In this document: one piece after another, positions 39,532 to 49,193 of the stretch
Numbering within the stretch: position 1 is the first letter of the stretch
How the letters are laid out: every line of letters starts with the position of its first letter
Source of the DNA: Microcoleus sp. FACHB-672
GTDB taxonomy: Bacteria; Cyanobacteriota; Cyanobacteriia; Cyanobacteriales; Oscillatoriaceae
Assembly (NCBI RefSeq): GCF_014695725.1
Contig: NZ_JACJOU010000012.1
Location: forward strand, 124,001-188,000
Reading direction: 5' to 3'
DNA length: 64,000 bases
Notes under the pieces: generated by a model
The model's input: only the letters and a program-made list of their open reading frames with translations
The model's database searches: none
What the model was told of the DNA's origin: nothing
Made by a program: the position numbers and the translations under genes

Positions 39532-40305
39532 ATGAAATACTGGCGTGAAACTCTTGCCGTTGCACAACGCATTCTGATAGAACTGTTGCGCCGGCGACGC
39601 AGTCTGATTTTTTGGGCGATTTTTCCGGTTTCTGTGCTGCTACTTAACGGTTTTATTCTGGCAGAACGAGCCAAGCTGTCAATGGCTCAAGCTTTTGAAA
39701 GTGCCGCGCCGTCAACGCTGGTGGGCGCTGCGCTGTTTTTCAGTTGCCTGGGAGGCACGGTGTCAACTGTGGTGGCAGAACGTGAACAGCACACGCTCAA
39801 GCGCTTGTTTATCTCTCCCCTCAGCGGCACTTCGTACTTTTTAGGCATTTTTGTTGCTCATAGCTGCATTGCTATGGGTCAAACGCTTTTGGTGTACACG
39901 ATTGCGGCATTTTGGCAAGCTCAATTTCAGGGTTCACTTCTCCTGGGAGCAATCATTATTTTACTCAGTATAATTTCCTATGTGGGAGTTGGGTTTATTC
40001 TGGGCACGCAATTTGCGCGTCGAACTGAGGATGTGAATGCTTTGGTTGCGACGTTTGGAGTGCCTTTATTAATTTTGGGAGGTGCGTTTTTACCGTCATC
40101 TTTGTTTCCAGATAAATTACTTGAAATCGCTAAGTTCAATCCGATCTATCACATGAATGAGGCACTGTTGGGTGTAGCTGCCGGCGGTGATGGGTTAGAA
40201 GAAATTGCTGGACATTTTTGGTTTTTATGTGTGTTTGCTGTTTTGATGATCGGGGGGGGATGGTTATCTTACCGGCGAATGTTGAGTGTTGAGAGAAGGT
40301 TGTGA
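39532..40305 (+). CDS. ABC-2 type transporter permease
   Basis: 257 residues with six membrane helices and the ABC-2 signature: cytosolic N-terminal helix (ILIELLRRRRSLIFWAIFP), the conserved EREQHTLKRLFISPLSGTSYFLG loop between helices 2 and 3 (split as EREQHTLKRL and ISPLSGTSYF), and FNPIYHMNEALLG near the end. It pairs with the ATPase encoded 57 bp downstream to form an exporter. The start is only 23 bp from that of the divergent desaturase, so the promoter must overlap coding DNA or lie within that gene. Substrate unknown; export of lipid, pigment or polysaccharide is possible. Confidence 0.92.
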   Translation: MKYWRETLAVAQRILIELLRRRRSLIFWAIFPVSVLLLNGFILAERAKLSMAQAFESAAPSTLVGAALFFSCLGGTVSTVVAEREQHTLKRLFISPLSGTSYFLGIFVAHSCIAMGQTLLVYTIAAFWQAQFQGSLLLGAIIILLSIISYVGVGFILGTQFARRTEDVNALVATFGVPLLILGGAFLPSSLFPDKLLEIAKFNPIYHMNEALLGVAAGGDGLEEIAGHFWFLCVFAVLMIGGGWLSYRRMLSVERRL

Positions 40306-40309
40306 TTAA

Positions 40310-40337
40310 TTGGGCATGGGGCATTGGGCATTGGGCA
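40310..40337. repeat. Heptanucleotide repeat (TTGGGCA) in the ABC operon
   Basis: Four phased units TTGGGCA, TGGGGCA, TTGGGCA, TTGGGCA in the spacer between permease and ATPase genes. It is the inverse-orientation counterpart of the repeat at 1586-1632. Confidence 0.85.
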
Positions 40338-40362
40338 TGGTAATTGAGGTAAGGATAAAATA

Positions 40363-41256
40363 GTGCTGAAAATTGAGAATTTATGTAAGTCTTACGGGAA
40401 ACGAGAAGTTCTTCAGGATTTGACGCTGCATATTTTCCCGGGAGAAATTTATGGGCTTTTAGGGCCAAATGGTGCCGGGAAGACGACAACGATTAATATT
40501 CTTTGTAATTTGCTGCAAGCGGATAGCGGTTTGATTTTAATTAATAATCTGCCGGCTTCTGAAGAAACGAAATTACTGATCGGCGTGGCGCCTCAAGAAA
40601 ACTTGCTTTATAAAAGCTTAACTTGTGAAGAAAATCTAAACTTTTTTGCTAAAATTTATGGCATAAAAGCTGAGAGCCGGCGTCAACAAGTAAAAGCTTG
40701 TTTAGAAGCTGTAGGTTTAGCAGATCGGGCGAAAAGTCCGGTAGAAACGCTGAGTGGGGGAATGAAGCGTCGGCTCAATATTGCAGTTGCGTTGACGCAT
40801 AATCCTAAATTAGTGATTCTCGATGAACCAACAACAGGTTTAGATATTGAAGCGCGTTACGAAATTTGGGATTTAATTCGGCGTTTAAAAAATCAGGGAA
40901 TTACCGTACTACTGACCACTCATTTATTAGATGAAGCTGAACGACTTTGTCAACGCATTGGGATTCTTAAAGGTGGGAGAATTTTAGCTGAGGGCAGTTT
41001 AGAGGAATTGCGGCAGCGAATTCCAGCCCAAGAAGTTGTAACAGTGCAAACGCCTGATGAAGACGCTGCAATCGCGCGTGCAAAGGAGTGGGGCTTTACC
41101 TGCCGGCGCTATGGCAATGATCTTGCTTTTTGGTTACCCGAACAATTAGAACTTAAAGAAATTCTCGCTCGGTTTGAGGGAATTACTCTAGACTCAATTG
41201 CGCGAATGCCAGTGCGCTTAGAGCATATTTATGTTGAGGTAACGCAACAAAACTAA
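40363..41256 (+). CDS. ABC transporter ATP-binding protein
   Basis: 297 residues. Walker A GPNGAGKTTTIN (about 34-45), Q-loop in GVAPQENLLYKS, signature LSGGMKRRLNIA (about 132-143), Walker B LVILDEPTTGLD (about 152-163) and the switch His in LLTTHLLDEAE. The C-terminal 80 residues are the regulatory extension found in ABC-2 drug/lipid exporters (DrrA/CcmA-like). It is the second gene of a two-gene exporter unit with the permease. GTG start at 40363 after a GAGGTAAGG stretch that can serve as ribosome-binding site. Confidence 0.95.
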   Translation: MLKIENLCKSYGKREVLQDLTLHIFPGEIYGLLGPNGAGKTTTINILCNLLQADSGLILINNLPASEETKLLIGVAPQENLLYKSLTCEENLNFFAKIYGIKAESRRQQVKACLEAVGLADRAKSPVETLSGGMKRRLNIAVALTHNPKLVILDEPTTGLDIEARYEIWDLIRRLKNQGITVLLTTHLLDEAERLCQRIGILKGGRILAEGSLEELRQRIPAQEVVTVQTPDEDAAIARAKEWGFTCRRYGNDLAFWLPEQLELKEILARFEGITLDSIARMPVRLEHIYVEVTQQN

Positions 41257-41375
41257 AAATTATTAAAACCATTGCACAATCCTCAAATCAACAACTTACC
41301 TTATCTCCCAACGCTTAAGCCATCTATGTTTGTCTTGGGTTAAAAAACCTTGTCCAAAAATCTATTAGTTAAACC

Positions 41376-44300
41376 CTAACCTATTTGCTGCCGGCACCGT
41401 TCCAAATATATTTTAATCACCTTATCTTGCGGATTAATCCGCAAGCACTCTTGAAAAGATTGTGCCGCCTCACTAAAATTTTGCAAATAGTAAAGTAACA
41501 AAGCTTGCTCAAATAGTGTTTTTGTCGCCAACTTCCCTTCTTTAATTTCAACCGGCTCGGCATCAAAAATTTCAAAAACTGACACCATTTCTGATTTACC
41601 CTTAACTTTTACTCGATCAATCAGACGGAAGGAATAATCAGCAGGATTTTCCAAACCCATAAAAGTATGATGAGTGATTAATAGCGACACTCCATAATTT
41701 TTGGTTAGTCCTTCAATCCGAGAAGCTAAATTCACCGCATCCCCGATCACCGTGCCATCCATCCTGTTTTGTCCTCCAACGGTTCCCAGCATCAAAGAGC
41801 CGGTGTTGATGCCAATGCCAATCTGAATGGGTAGATAGTCAACCGATACCCGATGTTGATTGTATTCAATCAGCCGGCGCAGCATGGAAATCGCCGCTTT
41901 CACAGCATCATCTGCTCCGCCACTAAACAGAGCCATAATTGCATCGCCAATATATTTATCAATAAATCCATTATTTTCGATAATTGCCGGCTCCATGCGG
42001 CTTAGATAGGAATTGATAAACTTAAAATTATTTTCCGGAGTCATACTTTCGGAAAGCGTGGTGAAATCACGAATATCAGAAAATAAAACCGACATCTCCT
42101 TCTGCACCGCCTCGCCTAATTTAGCATCAACAATACTTTCATATCCCAGAAAAGATAGAAATTCATTTGGCACAAAACGTCCAGTTGCATCGGTTAATTC
42201 TAATTCAATGTCTAGCGCTTGTTTCAAATCATCATTTAGTTGAGCAAGTTCCTCAGTAAATCTTGCTCGCTCTGCTTCTGCTTTTTTACGTTCTGTAATG
42301 TCTTGAAAGGCGACAATAGCATAGGAAATATTGCCCTTTTCATCATAAATAGGCGTTCCCCAAGTTTCTAAGGGAATAATTTTATCGCCTTGATGAATTT
42401 CCATATCAGCATTTGTAACACTTTCGCCTTTCAAGGCACGTACAACAGCCAATCTCTCAGCGGGATATTGCTGATCGGTGCCGGCAACACAAATTTTATA
42501 AACTTCAGGGATTTGCTCGCTGGTAGTTTCCGGGATGACTCCTTTACCCAGTAGCTGCTGAGCCGTGTGATTGGTATAGTAAACTTTACCGCCACTATCA
42601 AGTATTCCAACCCCCACCGGCAGCGCTTCTAAAAATTGAGTTAGCCGACTCTCACTTTCCTTAACAGCTAAATAAAGTTGAGCATTTTCAATAGAGATTG
42701 CTGCTTGGGAAGATAAAATTTTTAACACTTCCAATCTGTCAGGCGTAAAGGCACCCGTTGTTAAATTATTTTCTAAGTAAAGAATACCAGTTAACTTATT
42801 CTGATTGAGAATCGGAAGGCATAAAACTGATTTCGGTTGATGTTCAATGATATAAGAATCGGCTGCAAAATTTGTCTCATCAGTCGCATTATCAAGCAGC
42901 AGCGTTTCTTGAGTATGCGAGACATAATTGATTAGTGTTATCGGAATGTCTTGGCAAGATGCAAGGGGAATTGATTGCAACACTGTTAAAGTGTGTTTTG
43001 CATCTGTGCTGTCTGTTGCCGGCTTCTCCTGAGCTGTTAAACTCACCTCTAAAGATTTGCGGCTCATTCCCTGCGCTTCGATCACAAGTTGACCTGATTT
43101 TTGCAGAATAAAAGCACATTTTTCTGCGCCGGCATTCTCCAGAGCAACTTGCATTAAGCTTGAAAGCAAGTTATCGAGTTGAATTTCCTTGGCGATAGCT
43201 TGGGAAGCTTTAATAACGGTTGCCAAATCCAAAGCTTCTGAAACATCTGTGCCGCTAGAGCTAACAGTTCCCACCGTCATCTGAGAGACTGTCTCGCCTG
43301 TCTTTAAAGTTGTTTTGCGATTAAGAATAAAGCCAAGTAATAGAGGATAGCGTTTTTCTAAATCTTCAATTTTTGCCTTCGCTCCCCAACGAGCGTAGCA
43401 GTAATAAGCATCAGTTAGATAAACTTGCGCCAACTTTTCTTTACCTTGTGACAAATAAAATTTGGCTGCGAGTTCGTTAGCCAAGGCTTCTTCATTGATA
43501 TATTGATGCTCCTTTGCAAGAGCAATGGCACGATCATAATAGTCCATTGCTTCCACCTTTCGCCCAAGAAATCGGCACCGCTCTGCTTCTACTAAATAAT
43601 ATTTATGCAAATAATTCATTGGGGCGTGATGCGCCCATTTTTTCATCTTTTTTTGGTTGGCGTTCACCTTTTGCCAAAGACGCTTTTTTTCAGATTTTGG
43701 GGCGTCATTTAATACGCTAATTCGAGCTAAAGAATCGTATAGGTGAAAAACTGTATAAGGCATCGTGGAGGTAACGCCTCCGATGTATTTTTCCGCAAGA
43801 ATGGCATTATCAAATGCTTGCCGGTATTCATAAAATAAATAACATAAAATAAGTTTATTGATATATAGCACGCACATAGCAGTGCTATCATTTGCTTGCT
43901 GATGAAGCGGCAACCTCGTTTCCTCGTTATAACTTTTACCCATTAAACGCCAAGGAATTTCCGAGGAATTTGTTAAGTTTAAGACCACCTGCTCGTAAAT
44001 TTGATTATAGTTAAGAGCAGTTGCTTGTTTGAGTTGATAAATTGCTTCATTATAGGACGCGATTTCTTTTTCAAAAACTGCTAAATCTCTGCCGCTAAAA
44101 TAAGCACGGGAGCAATAAACATAAGCCGAATAAGCAGCATACTGTAAATCGCCGGTTTCAAGCCCACTTTGATAAGCTTCAAGCAAAGGAGGCAATGTTT
44201 CAGCTACTGCCTTCTTCCAATGAGTGACAAAACTATTAACAATTTGGTAAATTCTAGCTTTTAAATCTTTTGCATTAAAGCGTGCCAATACATTTAAAGC

Positions 44301-47300
44301 AAGCTCACCAAATTTAAAACCGGCTTCAATATCCCCCACAACGCCGCAAAGAACAAGTCCATAACCAACATAACCATAGGCAGAAGAGGGAGAATTCCCA
44401 TATTTTAACGATAAATTGATCTGCTTAAAAACAATTAGCGGCAACAATGTAGGGACAGCAAAATAGGCAGAAGTCGATGCCGTTGAAAGAATCCTCATTG
44501 CTGAAAGCTTAATTGGATCGGTCATTTCCGGCAAGTTGATTAAGTCCTCAATTCGCTTTCCGAACAAAGCTCGCTTTGTCTTCATTAAACCCAAAATTAC
44601 ATCGAGCTTCCTTGGATTTTCAGGCAAGTCCACGCCTAAAAACTTCAACACTTGCAATCCAATCTTTACTGTTTCTATCAGTTGATTTCGTGCCACACAA
44701 GCAAGCATTTTTACTTCATAAACTTTAACCCGATCTAGTACCGTTTTAGCTTGTTGCAGCACAATCTGAACTAACTGCTCCATCCTCTCAAAGTCCGTGT
44801 TGAGGTAGGCCGCTTCTGTCGATTCCACATACAGCGCCAATGTCAAATCATACTGACTTTCCCAGCTATCTACTGCTAGTAATTCGATTGCCGCAGTTAA
44901 ATACCTAACAGCAGCGTTATAAGCAGTAGAAGCCTTCGCTTTACGACCGGCAATTAAATTCAGCTTAGCTAATTCATCTCGGTTTCTTTGCTCCCTAATT
45001 AATTCTGCGCCAATATTTAATTGGTTAACAATATCAAATATTTTCTCTTCCCGTTCCTTCACAGGTGTCCCGTTCAACAGTAGTTGCCCAATTTTTAGGT
45101 GAGTCGCCTGCTTTTCCGTTTCAGGAATCAGAAAATAAGCCGCTTGCTGGACTCGATCATGCAGAAATTTATAAGGAACTGCACCAGGGGATTCTGTATT
45201 TGAGGAAACTGATGATTTTTTTAAATTTTCAGAATTTAAACTTGATAAGCTATCAGTTTCTTGGAAAAACTTATAAACTTCGCTGATCGGCAAAACCAAA
45301 CCTTCTTGCAGCGCTTTCCACAACTCAGTTGCTGTTTCTACAGGCGATTTTTCTCGCACAATTGCTAGAGTTGTTAAGTCAAAAGAGTTGCCAATACAAG
45401 CAGCTAATTTCAACACAGCTTGGGCAACCTCTGGTAGTTTCTTTAATTGAAGTGCCATAAACTCAACCACGTCATCGCTCACAGTCAGCGCCTTGACTTT
45501 GGCTATATCGCACTCCCAGTAACCGAAGTTAAAATCAAAAGAAATTAGCCTATCTTGATATAAAGATTTAAGAAATTGATTTGTAAAGAAAGGATTACCT
45601 TTGGTTTTATTTAAAATTAGTTCGGTTAAAGGAAGTGCCCGTTCTGGAGGGGAGCTTAGGGTATCGGCAATCAAGCAGTTTATATGATTTTCATCAAGAG
45701 GTGCTAGGTTAATTTGATTAACTGTCGCGCCGGCAGAGCGCATCTCTTCTAAAGTCAGCATTAAGGGATGTGCTGCACTGACTTCATTATCCCGATAAGC
45801 TCCTATGACTAACAGATGTTGTGAAACCGGCGTCCCGCTTGCCATTGCTTCAGTCATCAACAATTGCATTAACTTCAAAGAAGCAGAATCAGCCCACTGC
45901 AAGTCATCTAAAAAAATGACAAGCGGGTGTTCTTTGATGGTAAATATCCGAATGAATTTTCCAAACAGCAAATTAAATCGGTTTTGGGCGGCTGCCGGCG
46001 CGAGTTCTGGCAAAGCCGGCTGCTGTCCGAGAATCCTCTCCAGTTGTGGAATCACATCAATTATGACCTGAGCATTCTCTCCCAAAGCTGACAAAATTTT
46101 TGCTTTCCATTCTTGCACAGAGCCAGCACTTTCTGTTAGTAATTGTCCCATCAGGTTTTGAAAGGCTTGCACTAAAGCAGAGAAAGGAATATTACGCTTA
46201 AATTGGTCAAATTTACCTGAGATAAAATAACCCCGTTGCCGAACAATGGGTTTATGAACTTCATTCACGACCGCTGTTTTACCAATTCCCGAAAAGCCAG
46301 CAACTAACATCATTTCGGTAGTGCCTTTGCCCACCCGCTCAAAGGCGGTTAACAAAGCCTTGACTTCAGCTTCTCTGCCATAAAGTTTTTCAGAGATCAA
46401 GAAGCGGTCAGAAATATCTCGCTCTCCTAAAGTAAACAGGCTAATGCTGCCGGCAGTTTCCCATTGCTGCAAACAAATTTCTAAGTCGTAGCGCAAACCA
46501 AAAGCACTTTGATAGCGTTCTTCAGCCGTTTTTGCCATTAACTTCATAATGATGTTATTCACCATTTGAGGAATGGCTGGATTTAGCTCAATGGCCGGTG
46601 CCGGCTGACGAGCGATGTGGCAGTGAACTAACTCCATCGGATCGCTAGATTGGAAGGGAAGCTGCCCACTCAGGAGTTCATAAAATGTCACCCCTAGGGA
46701 ATAAAAATCTGTACGGTAGTCGATGCCACGATTCATTCTCCCAGTTTGTTCAGGAGACATATAAGCAAGTGTTCCTTCCAAGACATTAGGGTTTTGGATT
46801 TCTTGCGTTTCTCTGGGTAAGAGGGAGGAAATGCTGAAATCAATGAGCTTTACTTGCTTAGTTTGCGGATTAATTAGAATATTTTGAGGTTTAATATCTT
46901 TATGGGTAATTCGGTTGTGATAAAGTCCTTCTAGCGTTCGCACAATTGTTAGCGCAATGTTGAGAAACTCATCCAACGGTACGGACGACACGCAATCTTG
47001 AGTGTGATCTGGAAAACTATTCTTTAAAGAATTTGACCTTAAATGAGTGACATATTCTTTGAGGGAAATGCCACCGAAATCTTCCATCACTAGAGCAAAA
47101 CTATTACGGTAACTTTCCAGGCTAATCGGTTGAATAATCCCTGGCAAGTTAAGATTTTTAGCAATTGTGTACTGATTGCGAAACTGCACGAGTTCAGTAA
47201 ACGTGGGATAATCTGTCTTAAGCAGTTTGATCGCCACGGGTATTCGGTCTGAATCACGCAGCGCTCGATAAACTAGAGTTCTGGAACCGTCGTAGATTTT

Positions 47301-47333
47301 TTCAGTGACGCGATAGCCTGGGAGTGTAACCAT
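41376..47333 (-). CDS. Giant Ser/Thr kinase-AAA-GAF-PAS-adenylate cyclase (class IIIb)
   Basis: 1985 residues. Order: Ser/Thr kinase (1-270; Lys36 in VAIKLLK, catalytic HKDIKPQN, IDFSIS in place of DFG, GTLAYMSPEQ), AAA-type ATPase (about 310-640; GFSGIGKTAVV, LVIFLDDLQWAD), a long helical TPR-like region (about 640-1340), GAF (about 1365-1550), PAS (about 1555-1690), class III cyclase (about 1745-1930) and a short TPR end. Cyclase residues: LFSDIRDFTTLS, Lys in IDKYIGDAIMAL, Thr in GTVIGDAVN, Arg in NLASRIEG. Thr in place of Asp defines class IIIb, a group with bicarbonate-stimulated members. The first two thirds match the STK-AAA-GAF histidine kinases of Nostoc-type bacteria, but here a cyclase replaces the kinase output. 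The ATG at 47333 has AGAGG just upstream and the family start (MVTLPGYRVTEKIYDGSRT); an upstream frame to 47432 is rejected. Confidence 0.93.
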   Translation of the reverse strand: MVTLPGYRVTEKIYDGSRTLVYRALRDSDRIPVAIKLLKTDYPTFTELVQFRNQYTIAKNLNLPGIIQPISLESYRNSFALVMEDFGGISLKEYVTHLRSNSLKNSFPDHTQDCVSSVPLDEFLNIALTIVRTLEGLYHNRITHKDIKPQNILINPQTKQVKLIDFSISSLLPRETQEIQNPNVLEGTLAYMSPEQTGRMNRGIDYRTDFYSLGVTFYELLSGQLPFQSSDPMELVHCHIARQPAPAIELNPAIPQMVNNIIMKLMAKTAEERYQSAFGLRYDLEICLQQWETAGSISLFTLGERDISDRFLISEKLYGREAEVKALLTAFERVGKGTTEMMLVAGFSGIGKTAVVNEVHKPIVRQRGYFISGKFDQFKRNIPFSALVQAFQNLMGQLLTESAGSVQEWKAKILSALGENAQVIIDVIPQLERILGQQPALPELAPAAAQNRFNLLFGKFIRIFTIKEHPLVIFLDDLQWADSASLKLMQLLMTEAMASGTPVSQHLLVIGAYRDNEVSAAHPLMLTLEEMRSAGATVNQINLAPLDENHINCLIADTLSSPPERALPLTELILNKTKGNPFFTNQFLKSLYQDRLISFDFNFGYWECDIAKVKALTVSDDVVEFMALQLKKLPEVAQAVLKLAACIGNSFDLTTLAIVREKSPVETATELWKALQEGLVLPISEVYKFFQETDSLSSLNSENLKKSSVSSNTESPGAVPYKFLHDRVQQAAYFLIPETEKQATHLKIGQLLLNGTPVKEREEKIFDIVNQLNIGAELIREQRNRDELAKLNLIAGRKAKASTAYNAAVRYLTAAIELLAVDSWESQYDLTLALYVESTEAAYLNTDFERMEQLVQIVLQQAKTVLDRVKVYEVKMLACVARNQLIETVKIGLQVLKFLGVDLPENPRKLDVILGLMKTKRALFGKRIEDLINLPEMTDPIKLSAMRILSTASTSAYFAVPTLLPLIVFKQINLSLKYGNSPSSAYGYVGYGLVLCGVVGDIEAGFKFGELALNVLARFNAKDLKARIYQIVNSFVTHWKKAVAETLPPLLEAYQSGLETGDLQYAAYSAYVYCSRAYFSGRDLAVFEKEIASYNEAIYQLKQATALNYNQIYEQVVLNLTNSSEIPWRLMGKSYNEETRLPLHQQANDSTAMCVLYINKLILCYLFYEYRQAFDNAILAEKYIGGVTSTMPYTVFHLYDSLARISVLNDAPKSEKKRLWQKVNANQKKMKKWAHHAPMNYLHKYYLVEAERCRFLGRKVEAMDYYDRAIALAKEHQYINEEALANELAAKFYLSQGKEKLAQVYLTDAYYCYARWGAKAKIEDLEKRYPLLLGFILNRKTTLKTGETVSQMTVGTVSSSGTDVSEALDLATVIKASQAIAKEIQLDNLLSSLMQVALENAGAEKCAFILQKSGQLVIEAQGMSRKSLEVSLTAQEKPATDSTDAKHTLTVLQSIPLASCQDIPITLINYVSHTQETLLLDNATDETNFAADSYIIEHQPKSVLCLPILNQNKLTGILYLENNLTTGAFTPDRLEVLKILSSQAAISIENAQLYLAVKESESRLTQFLEALPVGVGILDSGGKVYYTNHTAQQLLGKGVIPETTSEQIPEVYKICVAGTDQQYPAERLAVVRALKGESVTNADMEIHQGDKIIPLETWGTPIYDEKGNISYAIVAFQDITERKKAEAERARFTEELAQLNDDLKQALDIELELTDATGRFVPNEFLSFLGYESIVDAKLGEAVQKEMSVLFSDIRDFTTLSESMTPENNFKFINSYLSRMEPAIIENNGFIDKYIGDAIMALFSGGADDAVKAAISMLRRLIEYNQHRVSVDYLPIQIGIGINTGSLMLGTVGGQNRMDGTVIGDAVNLASRIEGLTKNYGVSLLITHHTFMGLENPADYSFRLIDRVKVKGKSEMVSVFEIFDAEPVEIKEGKLATKTLFEQALLLYYLQNFSEAAQSFQECLRINPQDKVIKIYLERCRQQIG

Positions 47334-47516
47334 AGCCTCTACCGTGTGCTGAGCCACTTGCTGTCTTCTTAAAACAAAACTGTTGTCATAATATCCAACA
47401 AGATAACCGGCTTTCCAGAGATTCTCCAACACCCTCTACCTTCTTGAGCGTCTGCAGTGCCTTTGAAAGCTAGCTAACTTGCTCTATGGCAGTTGCAATA
47501 GGTCACCGGCACTCCC

Positions 47517-47553
47517 AGAAAAACAAAAACCGGGCAGCTACATAGCCACCCGG
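47517..47553 (-). terminator. fbaA: Rho-independent terminator of the aldolase gene
   Basis: On the minus strand CCGGGTGGC/GCTGCCCGG forms a 9-bp stem with two G-T pairs and a 6-nt loop, followed by TTTTTGTTTTT. It lies about 100 bp after the fba stop. The remaining 250 bp of this spacer show no gene. Confidence 0.85.
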
Positions 47554-47656
47554 AGAGCAATTTTAGATTTTAGATTGTTCTTATTCATTAGCCCTTTGTC
47601 TTTTACGGAGACAAATGACTGATGATTTTTTCACAATCAGCTCTTTCAAAATTTAA

Positions 47657-48736
47657 TTAGGCAGTCACAGCCTTCTTAGGAGCAGAACTCAATTCGCCCT
47701 TGGCATACTTAGCAGCAAAGTCTTCGAGAGACACTTGCTTAACCTTGGTACCATGACCGGCAGCGCCAAAAGCCTGATAGCGGTCGGCACAAACCTTCTG
47801 CATATACTTGATAGAAGGCTTCAGGAAGTGGCGGGGGTCAAATTCTTCCGGCTTGGAAGCGAGTGCTTCACGCACGGCAGCGGTGATAGCCAGACGGTTG
47901 TCGGTGTCGATATTCACCTTACGCACACCGCTCTTGATACCCTTTTGGATTTCTTCAACCGGCACGCCGTAGGTTTCCCGGATTTTACCGCCGTACTGGT
48001 TAATTAAAGCCAGCAAATCTTCAGGCACAGAGGAGGAACCGTGCATTACCAAGTGGGTGTTGGGCAAGCGGCGGTGAATTTCTTCGATGCGGCTGATCGC
48101 CAAAATTTCCCCAGTCGGCTTCCGGGTGAACTTGTAAGCGCCGTGGCTGGTGCCAATTGCAACTGCCAGAGCATCCACGCCGGTTTGCTCGACGAATTCA
48201 ACCGCTTGATCGGGATCGGTTAGCAGTTGATCGTGAGACAAAACGCCTTCAGCGCCATGTCCATCTTCTGCTTCACCCATGCCGGTTTCCAGAGAACCCA
48301 AGCAACCCAGTTCGCCTTCAACGCTGACACCGATGGAGTGAGCAACTTTCACCACTTCGCGGCTGACATTGACGTTGTACTCAAAGCTGGCTGGAGTCTT
48401 GGCATCCGCCTCCAGAGATCCATCCATCATTACGCTGGTGAAATTATTTTTCATCGCAGAGTAGCAGGTGGAGGGAGAATTGCCATGATCCTGGTGCATG
48501 ACAATGGGAATGTGGGGATAGGTTTCAACCGCAGCCAAAATCAGGTGGCGCAGGAAGTTTTCGCCGGCATAACTGCGAGCGCCGCGAGATGCTTGCAAAA
48601 TCACGGGGCTATTTGTCTCATCTGCCGCCCGCATGATCGCTTGGATCTGCTCCATGTTATTGACGTTATAAGCAGGGAGGCCGTAACCGTTTTCAGCCGC
48701 GTGATCCAGCAGCAGCCGCATAGGTACAAGCGCCAT
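47657..48736 (-). CDS. fbaA: Fructose-bisphosphate aldolase, class II
   Basis: 359 residues, the full length of cyanobacterial class II aldolase. The zinc enzyme joins or splits fructose- and sedoheptulose-bisphosphates in the Calvin cycle and glycolysis. Zinc His and catalytic residues are visible in [11 protein letters not shown] (about 80-90), [12 protein letters not shown] (about 137-148), [11 protein letters not shown] (about 193-203) and [13 protein letters not shown] (about 230-242). Start [21 protein letters not shown] after the initial Met is typical. Strong isolated gene: an AGGAGG-like site precedes the ATG and a good terminator follows. Confidence 0.98.
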   Translation of the reverse strand: MALVPMRLLLDHAAENGYGLPAYNVNNMEQIQAIMRAADETNSPVILQASRGARSYAGENFLRHLILAAVETYPHIPIVMHQDHGNSPSTCYSAMKNNFTSVMMDGSLEADAKTPASFEYNVNVSREVVKVAHSIGVSVEGELGCLGSLETGMGEAEDGHGAEGVLSHDQLLTDPDQAVEFVEQTGVDALAVAIGTSHGAYKFTRKPTGEILAISRIEEIHRRLPNTHLVMHGSSSVPEDLLALINQYGGKIRETYGVPVEEIQKGIKSGVRKVNIDTDNRLAITAAVREALASKPEEFDPRHFLKPSIKYMQKVCADRYQAFGAAGHGTKVKQVSLEDFAAKYAKGELSSAPKKAVTA

Positions 48737-49193
48737 AGATGATCCTCCTAATTCTTTGTTGTCAGCGAGTTGGTGTTATAGCAGTCTAATTCTTACGATA
48801 ATCTTAAGATACTTTGCAACGTCTGGCGAATTATATCTAAAAATTACATTCCAGACCTCTGCCTTCTAGCCGAACACAGGCTAAAGGATGGGGCTAGGGA
48901 TCAGAAATGGGCCTAGGGGATAGGGGCTAGGGAGAAGAGATCACAAGAGAAATAGAGAAAATAATATTTTTTCAATCTTTATCGGCAATTTTAGCAGCAA
49001 AGAACACTAGCTGCTCCGCCCTCATGTTTTCATCCAAGCAGGCAATGTGACTTATTTTCTCGATTGCCGCACTTTGGAGCAAACAAGACTTCGGTAGATT
49101 CGGGCAAAATCAGGGCCGTGGGCGGATTTGACGATGTCACGGTGACATTACAAGAAGTTATAAAAATTCTCAACCTGGGCAGAGACTTGTTAT
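48737..49193. other. Intergenic region upstream of the aldolase
   Basis: 457 bp between the fba start and the SOUL gene stop, both minus strand. The aldolase promoter should lie within the first 100 bp. A heptamer repeat occupies 48890-48931. Open frames reaching 49396 overlap the SOUL gene in antisense and are shadows. Confidence 0.5.
48890..48931. repeat. Heptanucleotide repeat (GGCTAGG class)
   Basis: Degenerate phased 7-bp units GGGGCTA, GGGATCA, GAAATGG, GCCTAGG, GGATAGG, GGCTAGG. This is the CCCCTAG-type repeat, also seen as two units at 53615-53628. Confidence 0.65.

Noticed and set aside
39522-39532. ACTCCTCACAT, close to the Yfr1 small-RNA core motif ACUCCUCACAC
   Set aside because: No terminator or hairpin pair around it and it lies between two gene starts; on the minus strand it is a GAGGAG ribosome-binding-like sequence.
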